A DNA stretch of 16,682 bases, taken from Deltaproteobacteria bacterium (GTDB taxonomy: Bacteria > Desulfobacterota_B > Binatia > Bin18). The stretch is from the NCBI GenBank assembly GCA_012271025.1, contig JAAXHF010000487.1:1-16682 (forward strand), in the 5' to 3' direction. Below, piece after piece: positions 7,734 to 15,147 of the stretch (positions within the stretch are counted from its first letter, which is position 1; each line of letters starts with the position of its first letter). Position numbers and translations under genes: made by a program. Under the pieces are notes generated by a model. It was not told the origin of the DNA, did no database searches, and was given only the letters and a program-made list of their open reading frames with translations.

Positions 7734-9425
7734 ATGGCATACGACCTGTTAATCAAAAACGCGCAGATCTGCGACGGCGTCGGAACGCCGGTGTACGGCG
7801 GAGGGCTGGCGGTCAGCGATGGAAAAATCGTCGAGGTCGGTAAGGTCTCGGGCAGCGCCCGGCGTGAGATCAACGCCGACGGGCTGGTCCTGGCCCCCGG
7901 CTTTATCGACATCCATACCCACTATGACGCTCAGATCTCGTGGGACCCGCTGCTGACCAGCTCGTGCTGGCACGGTGTCACCTCAGTGTTGATGGGCAAC
8001 TGCGGCGTGGGGGTGGCGCCGTGTCGGCCGGCCGAGCGGGAGATCATGGCCTGGGATTTGGTCAACGTCGAGGCCATGCCGTATGACGTGCTGATGAACG
8101 GGGTGTCGTGGGAGTGGGAGAGTTTTCCCGAGTACATGGCCGCCGTCGCCCGGCGGGGCATCGGCATCAACGCCGGATTCCTGGTCCCCCTGTCGGCGCT
8201 GCGCTTTTATGTCATGGGCGAGGCCGCGTCCGAGCGGGCGGCCAATGCGGACGAAATCCAGCGCATGACCCAGCTCTTTCGCCAGGCCATGCAGGCCGGG
8301 GCCTACGGCTTCTCGCTGAGCCTGATCCCACGCCACATCGGCTATCAGGGCAAGCCGCTGTCGAGCCGCCTGACCAGCAAGGCCGAACTGAGCGCCCTGG
8401 GCCGGGTGATGCGCGAGCTGAACAGGGGCGTGATTGAGGTTGCCCTGCTGCGCCAGGCCGGAGAGCTGGGCGACGAGGAACTCGACCTGCTGCTCCACAT
8501 GGCGCACGAGAGCCAGCGGCCGGTCACCTGGCTGGCCCTGATCCACATGCCGGATTTGCCCGGCGCGTGCGAGCGCATTCACGCCCGGGTCCAGCCGTTT
8601 CTGGAGCAGGGGCTGCGTATCCCGCCCCAGGTCAATCCGCGACCGATCTCGCAGTACTACAGCCTGCGCAACCCGTTTCTGTTCTCCGAGCTGCCGTCGT
8701 GGAAGGGCGCCTTCAACCGGACGGTTGAGGAGCAGTTGACGCTGTACCGCTCGGCGGACTTCCGTAACGCCTTTCGTGACGACATTACGGCCGGCCGGGG
8801 TCTGCTGTTTCGCGGCCAGTGGGACCGGCTGCACGTCACCCGGGTGCAAACCGAGCGCAACAAGCAATTCCTGAACGCCAGCCTGGCCGAGCTTGCCACG
8901 CGGCTGGTCAAAGACCCGGTCGATGTGCTGATGGATCTGGCCGTTGAGGAACGGACCGACCTGGGGGTGACCGTGTCGATCATCAACTCCGACCCCGAGG
9001 CGGTCGGCGAGATCATGACTCTGCCCAACGTCCTGATCGGGCTGTCGGACGCCGGCGCCCATGTCGACCAGCACTGCGAGGCCGGGGTGCCGACCTATAT
9101 CCTGGGCGAGTGGGTGCGCCAGCGACAGTTCCTGAGCCTGGAAGAGGGCGTGCGCCGGGTGACCTCCGAGCTGGCCGACTTCCTGGACCTCGGCACAAAG
9201 GGCCGGCTGGCCCCGGGCCTGGACGCCGACCTGGTCCTGTTCGATCCGACCACGGTCCGGACCTGTCCGGGCGAATGGGTCAACGATCTGCCCCAGGGCA
9301 AGCCGCGCCTCATCGAGCGGTCCGAGGGCGTGGCCTATACCATCGTCAACGGCGAGGTGTTGTTTGCCCATAACGACTACCAGGGCGGCCTGCCCGGCCG
9401 CGTGATACAGAGCGTGGCGTCCTAA
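7734..9425 (+). CDS. Amidohydrolase family 3 protein (N-acyl-D-amino-acid deacylase-like)
   Basis: A 563-residue metal-dependent hydrolase of the amidohydrolase superfamily, COG3653/D-aminoacylase branch, predicted to cleave an amide or cyclic imide C-N bond in the cytosol. The N-terminal small beta domain (1-55) leads to GFIDIHTHYD with metal ligands His61 and His63, then MGNCG with Cys90, the branch's cysteine metal ligand. SDAGAH with Asp439 is the late catalytic aspartate. The C-terminus (about 485-510) has KGRLAPGLDADLVLFD, the usual return to the small domain. In D-aminoacylase two further histidines bind metal; here the first of these regions reads EVALLRQAG and has none, while His271 (LALIH) could be the second. 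Start fixed by AAGGAGG at 7721. It leads the plus-strand catabolic block, followed 101 nt later by a flavin monooxygenase. The true substrate is unknown. Confidence 0.9.
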   Translation: MAYDLLIKNAQICDGVGTPVYGGGLAVSDGKIVEVGKVSGSARREINADGLVLAPGFIDIHTHYDAQISWDPLLTSSCWHGVTSVLMGNCGVGVAPCRPAEREIMAWDLVNVEAMPYDVLMNGVSWEWESFPEYMAAVARRGIGINAGFLVPLSALRFYVMGEAASERAANADEIQRMTQLFRQAMQAGAYGFSLSLIPRHIGYQGKPLSSRLTSKAELSALGRVMRELNRGVIEVALLRQAGELGDEELDLLLHMAHESQRPVTWLALIHMPDLPGACERIHARVQPFLEQGLRIPPQVNPRPISQYYSLRNPFLFSELPSWKGAFNRTVEEQLTLYRSADFRNAFRDDITAGRGLLFRGQWDRLHVTRVQTERNKQFLNASLAELATRLVKDPVDVLMDLAVEERTDLGVTVSIINSDPEAVGEIMTLPNVLIGLSDAGAHVDQHCEAGVPTYILGEWVRQRQFLSLEEGVRRVTSELADFLDLGTKGRLAPGLDADLVLFDPTTVRTCPGEWVNDLPQGKPRLIERSEGVAYTIVNGEVLFAHNDYQGGLPGRVIQSVAS

Positions 9426-9526
9426 ACCGACCGCCAGCTATCTTTCTTTCTGCCTATGAGCTAGGCTACCGAGCTGCTGAAGATATACGTCAGCGCATTG
9501 TAACTACCCGAAGGAGGACACAGACT

Positions 9527-10624
9527 ATGACAGCACGACCCGATTCGCCGATGCAGGTCGGCATGGCTGCGATCTGCCAGAACCCGGCCCAGAAGATCTC
9601 GGACTACGAGGTCTATAAGAATGAAATCCGGCTGGCCGATCTGGCCGAGCCGCTTGGCTTTGACTCGATCTGGAGCGTTGAGCACCACTTCACCGACTAC
9701 ACCATGGTGCCCGACGTGCTTCAGTTCCTGACCTATATGGCCGGCCGGACCAAGACGGTGAAGCTGGGCTCGATGGTCGTGGTGCTGCCCTGGCACGATC
9801 CCATGCGGGCCGCAGAAGAAATCTCGATGCTGGACGATCTGTGTGACGGACGGCTGATTCTGGGTCTCGGCCGTGGCGCCGGGCAGGTCGAGTTCGAGGG
9901 CTTCCGGGTCGATATGGGCGAGTCCCGCGAGCGCTTTGTCGAGGCTGCGGACATGGTCCTGACCGGGCTCGAACAGGGCTACTGCGAGTATGAGGGACAG
10001 TTCTATACCCAGCCCAAGAAAGACATCCGTCCCAAGCCGTTCAAATCCTTCAAGGGCCGGACGTATGCCGCTGCGGTTTCTCCCGAGTCGTCCGAGATCA
10101 TGGCCCGCCTGGGCGTCGGCATCCTGATCATTCCCCAGAAGCCGTGGGAGGATGTGGCGGTTGAGCTGGAGACGTACCGGACGATCTACCGCGAGGTCAA
10201 CGGGGCCGAGGCCCCGGCGCCGATCGCCGGCGGCTGGGTCTTCTGCGATAAGGACGCCGGCCGCGCCGAAGAGATGGCCCGGCGCTATATCGGCGCCTAC
10301 TGGCAGTCGGCCATGAAGCACTACAACTTTGGCGGTGGTCATTTTGCCAAGACCAAGGGCTACGAGTACTACGGCAAGATGTCTGAGGCCATGGGCAGTG
10401 TTGAGGGCGTGACCGACTTCTTCCTCAACCTCCAGGTCTGGGGTACGCCGGACCAGTGTTTTGAGAGAGTCCTCGAAATCCGCTCCAAGATCGGCTGCGA
10501 CGCCTTCACCGGCGTCTTCAGCTATGGCGGTATGCCGTACGAGGACAGCGAGCAGAGCATGCGGCTGTTCGCGGCCGAGGTCATGCCGCGCATGCAGCAG
10601 CTGGGCCAAAAAGCGGTCGCCTAA
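9527..10624 (+). CDS. LLM-class flavin-dependent oxidoreductase (luciferase-like monooxygenase)
   Basis: A 365-residue bacterial-luciferase-family TIM-barrel enzyme that uses reduced FMN or F420 for oxygenation or hydride transfer. Family marks: an early LADLAEPLGFDSIWSVEHHF (about 36-55), LGSMVVVLPWHDPMRAAEE (about 82-100), DDLCDGRLILGLGRG (about 105-119) and a variable substrate region with the late VWGTPDQCFERV (about 305-316). The start ATG has AAGGAGG 9 nt upstream. The length is usual for the class. The sequence does not decide between FMN and F420 or identify the substrate. It lies 101 nt after the amidohydrolase and is followed within 20 nt by a strong hairpin, so these two genes may form one transcription unit. 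A role in oxygenating or opening a ring, or cleaving a C-N or C-S bond, beside the amidohydrolase is inference. Confidence 0.93.
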   Translation: MTARPDSPMQVGMAAICQNPAQKISDYEVYKNEIRLADLAEPLGFDSIWSVEHHFTDYTMVPDVLQFLTYMAGRTKTVKLGSMVVVLPWHDPMRAAEEISMLDDLCDGRLILGLGRGAGQVEFEGFRVDMGESRERFVEAADMVLTGLEQGYCEYEGQFYTQPKKDIRPKPFKSFKGRTYAAAVSPESSEIMARLGVGILIIPQKPWEDVAVELETYRTIYREVNGAEAPAPIAGGWVFCDKDAGRAEEMARRYIGAYWQSAMKHYNFGGGHFAKTKGYEYYGKMSEAMGSVEGVTDFFLNLQVWGTPDQCFERVLEIRSKIGCDAFTGVFSYGGMPYEDSEQSMRLFAAEVMPRMQQLGQKAVA

Positions 10625-10641
10625 GACCCTTTCCGTTCCGG

Positions 10642-10673
10642 CGGCTCCCGCCCGTATCCCTGGGCGGGAGCCG
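10642..10673 (+). terminator. Strong hairpin, probable transcription terminator
   Basis: A perfect 12-bp stem, CGGCTCCCGCCC pairing with GGGCGGGAGCCG, around an 8-nt loop, 17 nt after the stop of the flavin monooxygenase gene. Only a weak pyrimidine run (CCCTTCTCCCC) follows, so it may be an atypical intrinsic terminator or an mRNA 3'-end stabiliser. Confidence 0.7.
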
Positions 10674-10793
10674 AACCCTTCTCCCCATCATCGCCGTCTC
10701 AGACCTCTGAGGCATCGCCTTCCCGACCGCGCCACACGCCCCTGGGCAGTTACGCACGAGTACGCTATGGTCCCGGCCTGGAGGGGGAGGGGC

Positions 10794-11546
10794 ATGCCTT
10801 TTGTCGAAACCAACGGCATCACCATGTACTACGAAGTCCACGGCCGGGGTCCGGCTGTGGTCCTGGCCCATCCCGGCGGCGGCAGTCACCTGAGCTGGTG
10901 GCAGCAGGTGCCGGTGTTTGCCGAGTCGTTTACCTGCATTACGTTCGATCACCGTGGCCACGGGCTGACGCGCGACGTGCCCGATGATCCCGGCGCCCAC
11001 GCCTATCCGCAGGATTTGCTGGGCCTGCTGGATCACCTGGGAATCGAAAAGGCCGCGCTGGTCGGCCAGTCAATGGGCGGTTGGACCTCAATCGGTCTGG
11101 CCGCGCTCCAGCCCCAACGGGTCAGCGCCCTGGTGCTGGGCGACTCGACCGGCGGGATACGCGACCGCGCGGTGGACCGGCACATGGCCGACATGCGCAA
11201 CGCCCGGGCGCGCCAGATTTGGGCTGGGGCCTACACCCGGCAGTTTGCCGCAGACAAGCCGGCCCACCGCTTTCTGTACCACGAGATCACGGCCATGAAC
11301 CTGCCCAAGCCGTCCAATCTGGGGGCTCAGTTCGATGTGGAGTACCGGGTTGATGCCATAGTCGCACAACGCATCCCGGCCCTGTTCATCGTTGGCGAGC
11401 AGGACAGCCTGATGCCGGCCCATATCATCGAACCGGTGGCCCGGCGGCTGCCGGGCGCACGGCTGGTCCGCGTTCCGGGCGCGGCTCACTCGGTGTACTT
11501 TGAGAAGCCCGAGGCGTTTAATCGGATTGTCCTGGACTTCTTATAA
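10794..11546 (+). CDS. Alpha/beta-fold hydrolase
   Basis: A 250-residue cytosolic serine hydrolase of the alpha/beta superfamily, resembling 3-oxoadipate enol-lactonase and related esterases. The oxyanion-hole region is AHPGGG (25-30). The triad is Ser93 in GQSMGG, Asp204 in GEQDS and His232 in GAAHSVYFEKP. The usual DHRGHGLT loop is at 52-59. The open frame begins much further upstream, but the ATG at 10794 is preceded by GGAGGGGGAGGGG and gives the canonical N-terminus MPFVETNGITMYYE; an in-frame ATG at 10767 is the alternative. The gene lies 121 nt after the hairpin at 10642, so it probably has its own promoter. The stop TAA merges directly into a heptamer repeat. The substrate is unknown; the context suggests a lactone, ester or C-C cleavage product of the same pathway. 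Confidence 0.92.
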   Translation: MPFVETNGITMYYEVHGRGPAVVLAHPGGGSHLSWWQQVPVFAESFTCITFDHRGHGLTRDVPDDPGAHAYPQDLLGLLDHLGIEKAALVGQSMGGWTSIGLAALQPQRVSALVLGDSTGGIRDRAVDRHMADMRNARARQIWAGAYTRQFAADKPAHRFLYHEITAMNLPKPSNLGAQFDVEYRVDAIVAQRIPALFIVGEQDSLMPAHIIEPVARRLPGARLVRVPGAAHSVYFEKPEAFNRIVLDFL

Positions 11547-11620
11547 TGATGAATGCTGAACGATGAATGATGAACGGCAGCGGTAGGGGCCGCCCCCCGT
11601 GGCTGCCCGAATGCTGAACG
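11546..11620 (+). repeat. Heptamer plus GC-hairpin intergenic repeat, copy 1
   Basis: The 7-nt units ATGATGA, ATGCTGA, ACGATGA and ATGATGA run in register from the last base of the alpha/beta hydrolase stop codon to ACGGCAG. A GC core follows (11576-11612): GGCAGC and GCTGCC form an outer inverted repeat around an inner GGGGC/GCCCC hairpin. Another ATGCTGA unit and ACGG close it. It fills nearly the whole gap to the next gene, whose ribosome site uses its last bases. Confidence 0.85.
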
Positions 11621-11627
11621 GAGGACA

Positions 11628-12569
11628 GTGAAGACGGTGGGAGCGATGCTGAACGGGGCGTTGGCTGTGATACTGGGCATGGCGCTTGGGGTCGGACCGA
11701 CGGCTGTGGCGGCCGGGCCGGCTTCCATGGTCCGTATCCCGGCCGGCGAGTTTGTCATGGGCGCCAGCCCCGAGGAACAACAGCGGGTGCTCGACTTTGG
11801 CTGGCAGGGACCGATGCAAAACCGGCTGCGCTTTGTGGTCGAACACTCCGGGCCCCGGCATCGCGTCTATCTGGACGCGTTTTATGTGGACCGGCATGAG
11901 GTGACGAACCGCGCCTACCAGAGCTTTGTGCGGGCGACCGGCCATCGACGCCCGCATTTCTGGAGCGGGCCATGGCAGCTGTCCGAGCCTGAGCAGCCCG
12001 TGGTCGGGGTCTCGTGGTATGACGCCCGAGCGTTCTGCGACTGGCAGGGCAAGCGGCTGCCGACCGAGGCCGAGTGGGAAAAGGCCGCCCGAGGCGCTGA
12101 CGGGCGGCGCTATCCGTGGGGCGACGAGTGGGACGCCGGCCGCCTGCACAGCGCCGACGCAGTGGCGGCTCGGTCGCTGTCGAGCTTTGGCGTCTGGTCG
12201 GCCTGGCAGCGGACGATGACGGCCGGGATGGGGGCGGCGCGACCGGCTGTGGTCGGCTCGTATCCCGGTGGGGCCAGCCCGTATGCCGCGCTGGATATGG
12301 CCGGCAACGTCTGGGAGTGGGTGGCCGACTGGTATGCGCCGGACTATTATGCGTCTGCACCGCCACGCAATCCGACCGGGCCGCAGCACGGCGGCCCCAA
12401 GGTGTTACGCGGCGGCGGCTGGGACGTGCCACGGGTTATCGCCGTGACGTGGCTGCGGGATCATTTCATTCCGCCCGAATTCACCCGCAGCCCGGTCACC
12501 GGCTTTCGCTGCGCGGCCAGCCGACCGCCGGGAATGCGGTCGGCCACATACAGGCCAGGGGGACAATAA
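11628..12569 (+). CDS. SUMF1/FGE-fold protein, exported, without formylglycine-generating cysteines
   Basis: A 313-residue protein with a signal peptide (Lys2, hydrophobic 7-22, cleavage probably after VAA-29) and one formylglycine-generating-enzyme-like domain from about 33 to 297. Family marks: VRIPAGEFVMG, VDRHEVTNRAYQSFV, VVGVSWYDARAFCDW, KRLPTEAEWEKAAR, YPWGDEWD, DMAGNVWEWVADWY, VLRGGGW and GFRCA. FGE uses a cysteine pair just after RGGSW; here RGGGWDVPRV is followed by no cysteine until Cys295, so activity on sulfatases is unlikely. Related members (PvdO-like, nonhaem or ligand-binding roles) are better models. The start is GTG 11628 with GGAGG only 3 nt upstream; ATG 11646 is the alternative, but it loses the lysine of the signal peptide. 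The acyl-CoA dehydrogenase follows after 15 nt, so the two are co-transcribed. Its role in the catabolic block is unknown. Confidence 0.9.
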   Translation: MKTVGAMLNGALAVILGMALGVGPTAVAAGPASMVRIPAGEFVMGASPEEQQRVLDFGWQGPMQNRLRFVVEHSGPRHRVYLDAFYVDRHEVTNRAYQSFVRATGHRRPHFWSGPWQLSEPEQPVVGVSWYDARAFCDWQGKRLPTEAEWEKAARGADGRRYPWGDEWDAGRLHSADAVAARSLSSFGVWSAWQRTMTAGMGAARPAVVGSYPGGASPYAALDMAGNVWEWVADWYAPDYYASAPPRNPTGPQHGGPKVLRGGGWDVPRVIAVTWLRDHFIPPEFTRSPVTGFRCAASRPPGMRSATYRPGGQ

Positions 12570-12584
12570 CACACAGGAGGGACT

Positions 12585-13775
12585 ATGGACTTTCAGTACA
12601 CCCCCGAACAAGACGCGTTTCGGCTGCGGGTGCGAAGCTGGCTGGCCGAGCATCTGCCGTCCGAGCTGAAGGTCGAAGACGCCATGGATGAGCGGGTGGC
12701 GCCAAACCGCGAGATTTTTGACAAGCGCATGGCCTGGCATAAACAGCTGTACCAGGCCGGCTGGATCGGCCTGGCCTGGCCCAAGGAGTACGGCGGCCAG
12801 GGCGCCGAGCTGATGGAGCAGATTATTTACAACGAGGAGTACGCCCACGCCCGGGCGCCCATCCTGCCGGGCTATGTGGGCCTCGGGCTGGCCGGCCCGA
12901 CGATTGCCCAGTGGGGCAGCGAGGAACAGAAGCAGGACTTTTTGCCGCGCATTTTGCAGGGCGAGCTGGTGTGGTGCCAGGGCTACTCCGAGCCGGGCTC
13001 GGGATCCGACCTGGCCAGTTTGCAGACCCGGGCGGTTGAGGACGGCGACGAGTTTGTTGTCAACGGCCAAAAGGTGTGGACCTCGGGCGCCCAGTATGCC
13101 GACTGGATGGTGTTGCTGGCCCGGACCGACCCCGAGGCGCCCAAACACAAGGGCATCAGCTATTTTCTGCTGGACATGAAAACCCCGGGGGTGAGCGTCC
13201 GACCGCTGGTGCTGCTGAACGGCCACAGCCACTTCAACGAGGTGTTTTTCGAGGACGTGCGGATTCCCAAGGCCAACCTGCTGGGACCCAAAAACGAGGG
13301 CTGGAAGGTGGCCATCACCACCCTGATGTTTGAGCGCAGCGCGGCCGGCGGGGGCGGCGGCGGGTCGCAGATCCGGCGGCTGGCCGAACTGGCCAAACAG
13401 GTCGAGATCGACGGCCGGCCGGCCTGGCAGCACAGCTGGGTGCGCCAGCGCCTGGCCGCCTTTGAGATTGAAAAGGAAGCCCTCAAATGCACCCGCCTGC
13501 GCAGCCTGACCCGCCAGCTCAGAGGCCAGCCGCCGGGCCCGGAAGGCTCGATCCTCAAGCTGGCCGGCTCTGAACTCGGCGTGCGCATCGCCGCCTTTGC
13601 CAGCGAGTTGCTCGGACCCTACGCCCTGCTGGAGGCCGAGACCGATGCCGTGCCCGACGCCCCGCGCTGGCTCAACCGTGTGCTGAGCGCCCGCCAGTAC
13701 ACGATTGCCGGCGGCACCAGCGAGATCCAGCACAATATCATTGGCGAGCGGGTGTTGGGTTTGCCAAAGGGCTAG
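12585..13775 (+). CDS. Acyl-CoA dehydrogenase family protein
   Basis: A 396-residue FAD flavoprotein that would form a 2,3-double bond in an acyl-CoA and pass electrons to ETF. Domains in order: alpha N-terminal (1-125; DFQYTPEQDAFRLRVRSWL), beta middle with the FAD-binding motif CQGYSEPGSGSDLASL (131-146) and VNGQKVWTSGA (159-169), and alpha C-terminal (235-396) ending in the family signature YTIAGGTSEIQHNIIGERVLGLP. At the position of the MCAD catalytic Glu this motif has Gly, but Glu250 in LMFERS aligns by motif with the base of isovaleryl-CoA/long-chain dehydrogenases, so activity is plausible. An odd run of six glycines (255-260) follows Glu250. AGGAGGG six nt before the ATG marks the start, 15 nt after the SUMF1-like gene. 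The stop TAG is followed after 4 nt by a repeat. The acyl substrate is unknown. Confidence 0.95.
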   Translation: MDFQYTPEQDAFRLRVRSWLAEHLPSELKVEDAMDERVAPNREIFDKRMAWHKQLYQAGWIGLAWPKEYGGQGAELMEQIIYNEEYAHARAPILPGYVGLGLAGPTIAQWGSEEQKQDFLPRILQGELVWCQGYSEPGSGSDLASLQTRAVEDGDEFVVNGQKVWTSGAQYADWMVLLARTDPEAPKHKGISYFLLDMKTPGVSVRPLVLLNGHSHFNEVFFEDVRIPKANLLGPKNEGWKVAITTLMFERSAAGGGGGGSQIRRLAELAKQVEIDGRPAWQHSWVRQRLAAFEIEKEALKCTRLRSLTRQLRGQPPGPEGSILKLAGSELGVRIAAFASELLGPYALLEAETDAVPDAPRWLNRVLSARQYTIAGGTSEIQHNIIGERVLGLPKG

Positions 13776-13779
13776 GAAA

Positions 13780-13880
13780 ATGATGAAGGCGGAATGCTGA
13801 ATGATGAACGGCAGCGGTAGGGGCCGCCCCCTGCGGCTACCCGAATTGCGGTAGGGGCCGCCCCCCGTGGCTGCCCGAAT
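13780..13880 (+). repeat. Heptamer plus GC-hairpin intergenic repeat, copy 2 with tandem core
   Basis: Starts 4 nt after the acyl-CoA dehydrogenase stop. The units ATGATGA, AGGCGGA, ATGCTGA and ATGATGA are in register to ACGGCAG, then come two GC cores in tandem: 13810-13846 and 13847-13880. The second is like copies 1 and 3; the first differs by a few C/T or G/A transitions. The ribosome site AAGGAGG of the hydratase gene follows directly. Confidence 0.85.
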
Positions 13881-13895
13881 GAAGGAGGATCAGAC

Positions 13896-14663
13896 ATGGA
13901 TGTGAAGCAGGCGACGGATATTCTCTGGCAGGCGATGCAGGCGGGCGACCACGCGCCCGAGGCGCTCAGAAAAGCGCTCTCGCTGAGCGATGCCTACCAG
14001 GTCCAACTCGGTATTCTGGATCGTTTGCTGGCCAATGGCGAGGAGCTGAGCGGCTGGAAGATTGGCGGCACCTCGGACGCCGCCCGCCAGATGCTCAAGC
14101 TGAGCGAGCCGGTTCGGGGTTATCTGCTGGCCAGGAACCAGTATGCCAGCGGCCACACCTTTGACCACGCCGCCATCGGCAGGCCGGTGATCGAGTCGGA
14201 GCTGTGCATCACCATCGGCACCGACCTCAAGGGGCCGGGGGTGACCCGAGCCCAGGTGCTCGATGCGGTGGCGGCCATCAGCCCGGCTTTCGAGGTGGTC
14301 CAGATGCGCAGCGATATGGCGTCCGATCTGCCCCTGGGTGTGGCCGACGACGTTGCCCAGTGGGGGGTGGTGCTGGGAGAGGCGGTGTCTCCCTATCCGC
14401 GCGATCTGGATCTGGGCGGTATCAGCATCGAGATGCAGAAGAACGGCGAGGTGGTCCAGCAGGCGGTCGGCCGCGAGGTGATTGACGATCAGCTCGACGC
14501 CCTGGCCTGGCTGGCCAACCGGCTGGCCGAACACGGCCGGGCCCTGGAGGCCGGGCAGTGTGTCATGACCGGCTCGTGTACCAGACCGACACCGATTGCG
14601 CGGGGTGATACGTGGCAGACGACGTTCTCGTCGGTCGGCACGGTGACGGCCACGTTTGAATGA
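13896..14663 (+). CDS. 2-keto-4-pentenoate hydratase-like protein (MhpD/fumarylacetoacetase fold)
   Basis: A 255-residue cytosolic hydratase or decarboxylase of the 2-keto-4-pentenoate hydratase family, which acts late in meta-cleavage pathways on 2-hydroxy-dienoates, adding water before an aldolase step. Visible marks: GWKIGGT (53-59) with Lys55, the metal-binding glutamates Glu100 and Glu102 in IESELCITIG, Glu133 in PAFEVVQMR, and the late MTGSCTRPTPIARGDT. The length is that of MhpD/XylJ/HpaH-type enzymes (about 260). AAGGAGG seven nt before the ATG gives the start. It lies 120 nt after the acyl-CoA dehydrogenase, the gap being filled by a repeat. No aldolase or ring-cleavage dioxygenase is in the window, so the usual meta-cleavage partner genes are absent here; hydratase versus 4-oxalocrotonate decarboxylase activity is not decided. 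Confidence 0.9.
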   Translation: MDVKQATDILWQAMQAGDHAPEALRKALSLSDAYQVQLGILDRLLANGEELSGWKIGGTSDAARQMLKLSEPVRGYLLARNQYASGHTFDHAAIGRPVIESELCITIGTDLKGPGVTRAQVLDAVAAISPAFEVVQMRSDMASDLPLGVADDVAQWGVVLGEAVSPYPRDLDLGGISIEMQKNGEVVQQAVGREVIDDQLDALAWLANRLAEHGRALEAGQCVMTGSCTRPTPIARGDTWQTTFSSVGTVTATFE

Positions 14664-14773
14664 TGAATTATGAATGCTGAACGATGAACGGCAGACCTGA
14701 GGCGGAATGAGGAATGGGGAACGGCGGCAGTAGGGGCCGCCCCCCGTGGCTGCCCGAATGATGAACGGCAGAC
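14660..14773 (+). repeat. Heptamer plus GC-hairpin intergenic repeat, copy 3
   Basis: Overlaps the TGA stop of the hydratase gene. The units ATGATGA, ATTATGA, ATGCTGA and ACGATGA reach ACGGCAG, then a second short run (AGGCGGA, ATGAGGA, ATGGGGA) leads to the GC core at 14726-14759, followed by ATGATGA and ACGGCAG. It ends two bases before the ATG of the four-helix-bundle gene, which therefore has no ordinary ribosome site. Confidence 0.85.
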
Positions 14774-14774
14774 C

Positions 14775-15137
14775 ATGGAAGGGGAGGGACAGCGAGATTT
14801 ACGCGTCAGGACGAAGCAGTTTGCGCTGCGCATTATTCGCTTGTCTTCCTCCTTGCCAAAGACAGATGGGGCGCAGGTTTTGGGCCGGCAGCTGCTGAGA
14901 AGCGGAACCTCTGTTGGGGCGCATTACCGAGAGGCGGTTCGTGCCCGTTCGACCGCCGAGTTTGTGAGCAAAATCGAAGGCGGTCTCCAAGAGCTGGAAG
15001 AGACCGTGTATTGGCTCGAACTCCTCGAAGAAAGCGGCATTGTTCCCCACGCGCGTTTATCCGATCTCTCCCCAGAAGCCGGGGAACTCACCGCAATCTT
15101 CGTCTCCTCAGTGAAGACGGCTAAAAAGCGCCGCTGA
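14775..15137 (+). CDS. Four-helix-bundle protein, S23/23S-intervening-sequence family
   Basis: A 120-residue, mostly helical protein of the four-helix-bundle family first found in 23S rRNA intervening sequences (S23, TIGR02436-like). Marks: RTKQFALRIIRLSSSLP at the start (helix 1), LGRQLLRSGTSVGAHYREA (36-54), FVSKIEGGLQELEETVYWLELL (63-84, helix 3) and a basic end SSVKTAKKRR. Members form rings and bind nucleic acid in the diversity-generating-retroelement accessory protein Avd, but most have unknown function. No reverse transcriptase is present here. The start ATG 14775 lies 2 nt after repeat copy 3 and lacks a Shine-Dalgarno sequence; the gene has repeat sequence on both sides (a minus-orientation heptamer array lies at 15148-15180), which may mark it as part of a small mobile or repeat-associated unit. 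Less GC-rich than its neighbours. Confidence 0.85.
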   Translation: MEGEGQRDLRVRTKQFALRIIRLSSSLPKTDGAQVLGRQLLRSGTSVGAHYREAVRARSTAEFVSKIEGGLQELEETVYWLELLEESGIVPHARLSDLSPEAGELTAIFVSSVKTAKKRR

Positions 15138-15147
15138 GCCTCGTTTT

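Noticed and set aside
7983..9371. Minus-strand open frame of 462 codons
   Set aside because: Antisense shadow of the amidohydrolase gene in GC-rich DNA; no ribosome site and no recognisable domain.
9461..10609. Minus-strand open frame of 382 codons
   Set aside because: Antisense shadow of the luciferase-like monooxygenase, which has clear family motifs on the plus strand.
11628..12569. Active formylglycine-generating enzyme
   Set aside because: The cysteine pair after the RGGSW position is missing and no sulfatase gene is present.
12405..13733. Minus-strand open frame of 442 codons
   Set aside because: Antisense shadow of the acyl-CoA dehydrogenase gene.
14775..15137. Diversity-generating retroelement with an Avd-type protein
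   Set aside because: No reverse transcriptase, template repeat or variable repeat is visible; only the four-helix-bundle family is shared.
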